From Trichopria drosophilae (lineage: Eukaryota > Arthropoda > Insecta > Hymenoptera > Diapriidae): a stretch of DNA of 64,000 nucleotides. Below, piece by piece: positions 62,185 to 64,000 of the stretch. Every line of letters starts with the position of its first letter. The stretch's first letter is position 1. The notes beneath the pieces are model-generated. The model saw only the letters and a program-made list of their open reading frames with translations, was not told where the DNA came from and ran no database searches. Location of the stretch: the NCBI GenBank assembly GCA_030407085.1, contig CM059582.1:155458501-155522500 (forward strand), written 5' to 3'. The translations under genes and the position numbers were made by a program.

Positions 62185-63050
62185 CCCTGGTAGAAATTCC
62201 GGTTGTCTTATTGGGCATTTATTGTACAATATTCTTAGGTAATTTTTGGACATACATGTAAGATTTTGTTGGCTATTTATTGGACAGTTTTATTAGACAA
62301 TTTTTGCACAAATTTATTGCTTATATATTGTATGAATTGAAAAACAGACAAAAGAAAATAGAAATTTTATTACACATTTCGGGGATCTCGGACACCATTG
62401 TATTTATTTATCTCTACGTTTACATCATCACATGTAATTCGCCGTATTTCTGTGGAGTATATATAAGCCGGTAATGTCAATAATTCATTATAGGTTATGT
62501 CGCTTTGTTTTCATAGAGGTTTGTAATTGAAGCATTTTCGACATGCGATGAATAAAGCATAAAACTCGTCTGCTCTTGATTTTCATTCGAACGATTTTTA
62601 GATATATTCAGATATCTTCTTATTCAATTTTGATCAATATCCGTGATTGCTGAACTTTAAAACAGAAATTAATAACACATTGAAAATCATCGCCTCGAAG
62701 GTAACGCAAAATATTAAGTTTCGCTGGACATTATACGTACGATTTTTGTTCAAAACGAAAAATACGCGAGTGATATAATGTTCATCTGCAAATATTAAGT
62801 AATGTTTAGGTTACATCTAAGATTTGGTGTTTAACACACTTTTCTTGGATAATAATTGGATAAAAATATCGCACAATTATTGCACATATTTCTTGTCCAA
62901 GAATTAGACAATTTTGTAAGATTTTCTTGTTTAAGATATGTTTTGCTTAAAATTATCCAATTCTTGGGCATTTTATGGACACTTTTATTGTATACATGTT
63001 TTATGTCCAATAATTGTACTTGTAATAATTGGTTTCAATTTCTACCAGGG
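62185..63050. mobile_element. 866-bp element with CCCTGGTAGAAATT termini
   Basis: CCCTGGTAGAAATT at the left edge and AATTTCTACCAGGG at the right are exact inverted repeats flanked by TAT and ATA. Both ends contain many related short words (TTATTGGACA, AATTATTGCAC, TTTATTGTAC) in both orientations, forming subterminal repeat zones. The middle is AT-rich and open frames are short. It is non-autonomous. Confidence 0.85.
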
Positions 63051-63254
63051 ATATACATATATAATATATATTGAGAGTGAGCGAACGAGTCAAGCAAGCG
63101 GGAGTAATGAGCAGAACTGGAGCGAGACGGACTGATTGACTTCATTTTAGCTTGAGACTTCTTAGATCAACCACTGTTAGACTATATACATTTAAAATTA
63201 AAGCGTAACACATGATAATAAGTTTGAGTTTGAGTGACAAATAAAGTGTGTGTG
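63051..63254. other. Short spacer between two elements
   Basis: No feature beyond a GA-rich patch near 63075-63125 and a TGTG run at the right edge. Confidence 0.5.
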
Positions 63255-63645
63255 CCTGGGAAAAAATGGATTATATATAATTATATATAAATTGAGATGC
63301 AATTATATATAATAATATATAATTATATATGTTTATATACGATTATATATAATTATATATGGATTTTGGCCGTATATAATTATATATAATCGTATATAAA
63401 CATATATAATTATATATTAGCATATATAATTGTATATAATTGACGGCTTTGTATATCATTATATACGGCCAAAATCCATATATAATTATATATAATTATA
63501 TATAATTGGATCTAATTGTATCAAAAATTGTATATAATTGTATATAATCATATATAAACATATATAGTTATATATTATTATATATAATTGGATCTAATTG
63601 TATCAAAAATTGTATATAATTATATATAATCCATTTTTTCCCGGG
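63255..63645. mobile_element. TATATAAT palindromic element with CCTGGGAAAAAATGGATT ends
   Basis: CCTGGGAAAAAATGGATTAT, followed by ATATAATTATATA, is mirrored at the right end, which closes with ATCCATTTTTTCCCGGG. TGTG flanks both sides. The interior is almost wholly TATATAAT-type repeats with larger internal mirror segments (GGATTTTGGCCGTATATAAT against ATATACGGCCAAAATCC). It can fold end to end. Repeats such as ATTGGATCTAATTGTATCAA occur twice in the right half. Confidence 0.85.
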
Positions 63646-64000
63646 TGTGCAACAAGTATAAAAGATAATATTATAAATATAAACATAGTGTTATCATATT
63701 ATTCGATATAATAGATAATTTTTAGCTTAAATTTGAACAAGCTTACACTTATAGAATTATGAATTTTACAAACTTGATTGATTCCAAAACTGAAACTACA
63801 CTCTTAGAAATAATTGTTTTCCTGTAAAAGGATCGTCCTCTTGATCAGTGTCTTCTTGAGGCAAACATATTTCCACTTCCGCCAACGAGATTCTTTTTGA
63901 CGTCAAATAAGCAATCATTTTGCCGCAAAAGCGAATTCCATTTGACGGGAGAAGGGATCTACATGAATAGTGCACAATACAGTCTGCATGTGTATAACGA
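63646..64000. other. AT-rich window end
   Basis: Nothing recognised up to the window edge. Confidence 0.5.

Overview
This window is AT-rich eukaryotic DNA, most likely from an insect and possibly from a hymenopteran. I infer this from an immunoglobulin-type exon with insect-like splice sites, several pogo/Tigger- and mariner-like DNA transposons, tRNA-derived SINE-like segments and short GC-balanced islands in AT-rich DNA. No open frame is longer than about 140 codons. Nearly all frames above 60 codons are what chance gives at this base composition, and many start at non-ATG codons.

Coding content is sparse. The one confident coding feature is an internal exon on the minus strand at 5246-5356. 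It is 111 bp, phase 1-1, and encodes the start of an Ig domain resembling the Sidestep family of cell-surface proteins. A second, weaker gene model lies at 60.5-62.1 kb on the minus strand: two phase-0 pieces (62028-62138 and 61809-61937) around a 90-bp candidate intron, with a phase-1 candidate exon at 60558-60644. I do not recognise its product. Other hints are a TATA/initiator-like island near 9.0 kb, a GC-rich 0.9-kb island at 38.07-38.99 kb and a few short coding-like frames.

Mobile and repeat DNA dominates. From left to right: a small fold-back element at 4.76 kb; a nest at 10.03-12.18 kb in which two pogo-like elements sit 22 bp apart inside an inverted-repeat element carrying a tRNA-like segment; a terminal-inverted-repeat (TIR) element at 15.44 kb; tandem units at 19.28 kb; a repeat-rich element at 19.75 kb; a small TIR element at 24.05 kb; a degraded relative of the 4.76-kb element at 25.36 kb; a long-TIR element at 26.17-27.11 kb; a CAGGGTGTCC-ended element at 28.43-29.46 kb interrupted by a palindromic MITE; a short TIR element at 36.09 kb; a 1.3-kb structure at 43.83-45.14 kb with two perfect 104-bp inverted arms; a CAGTACTG-rich element at 47.78-49.02 kb; a 0.5-kb fold-back at 49.73 kb; three more copies of the palindromic MITE at 53.4, 57.1 (itself holding a nested element) and 58.35 kb; an 866-bp element at 62.19 kb; and a TATATAAT palindrome at 63.26 kb.

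The most unusual pattern is a set of elements that share the edge CCCTGGTAGAAA or a close variant but have unrelated internal repeats. This may be one transposition system mobilising many different interiors. The rest is AT-rich sequence, presumably intronic or intergenic, in which I see nothing supportable.
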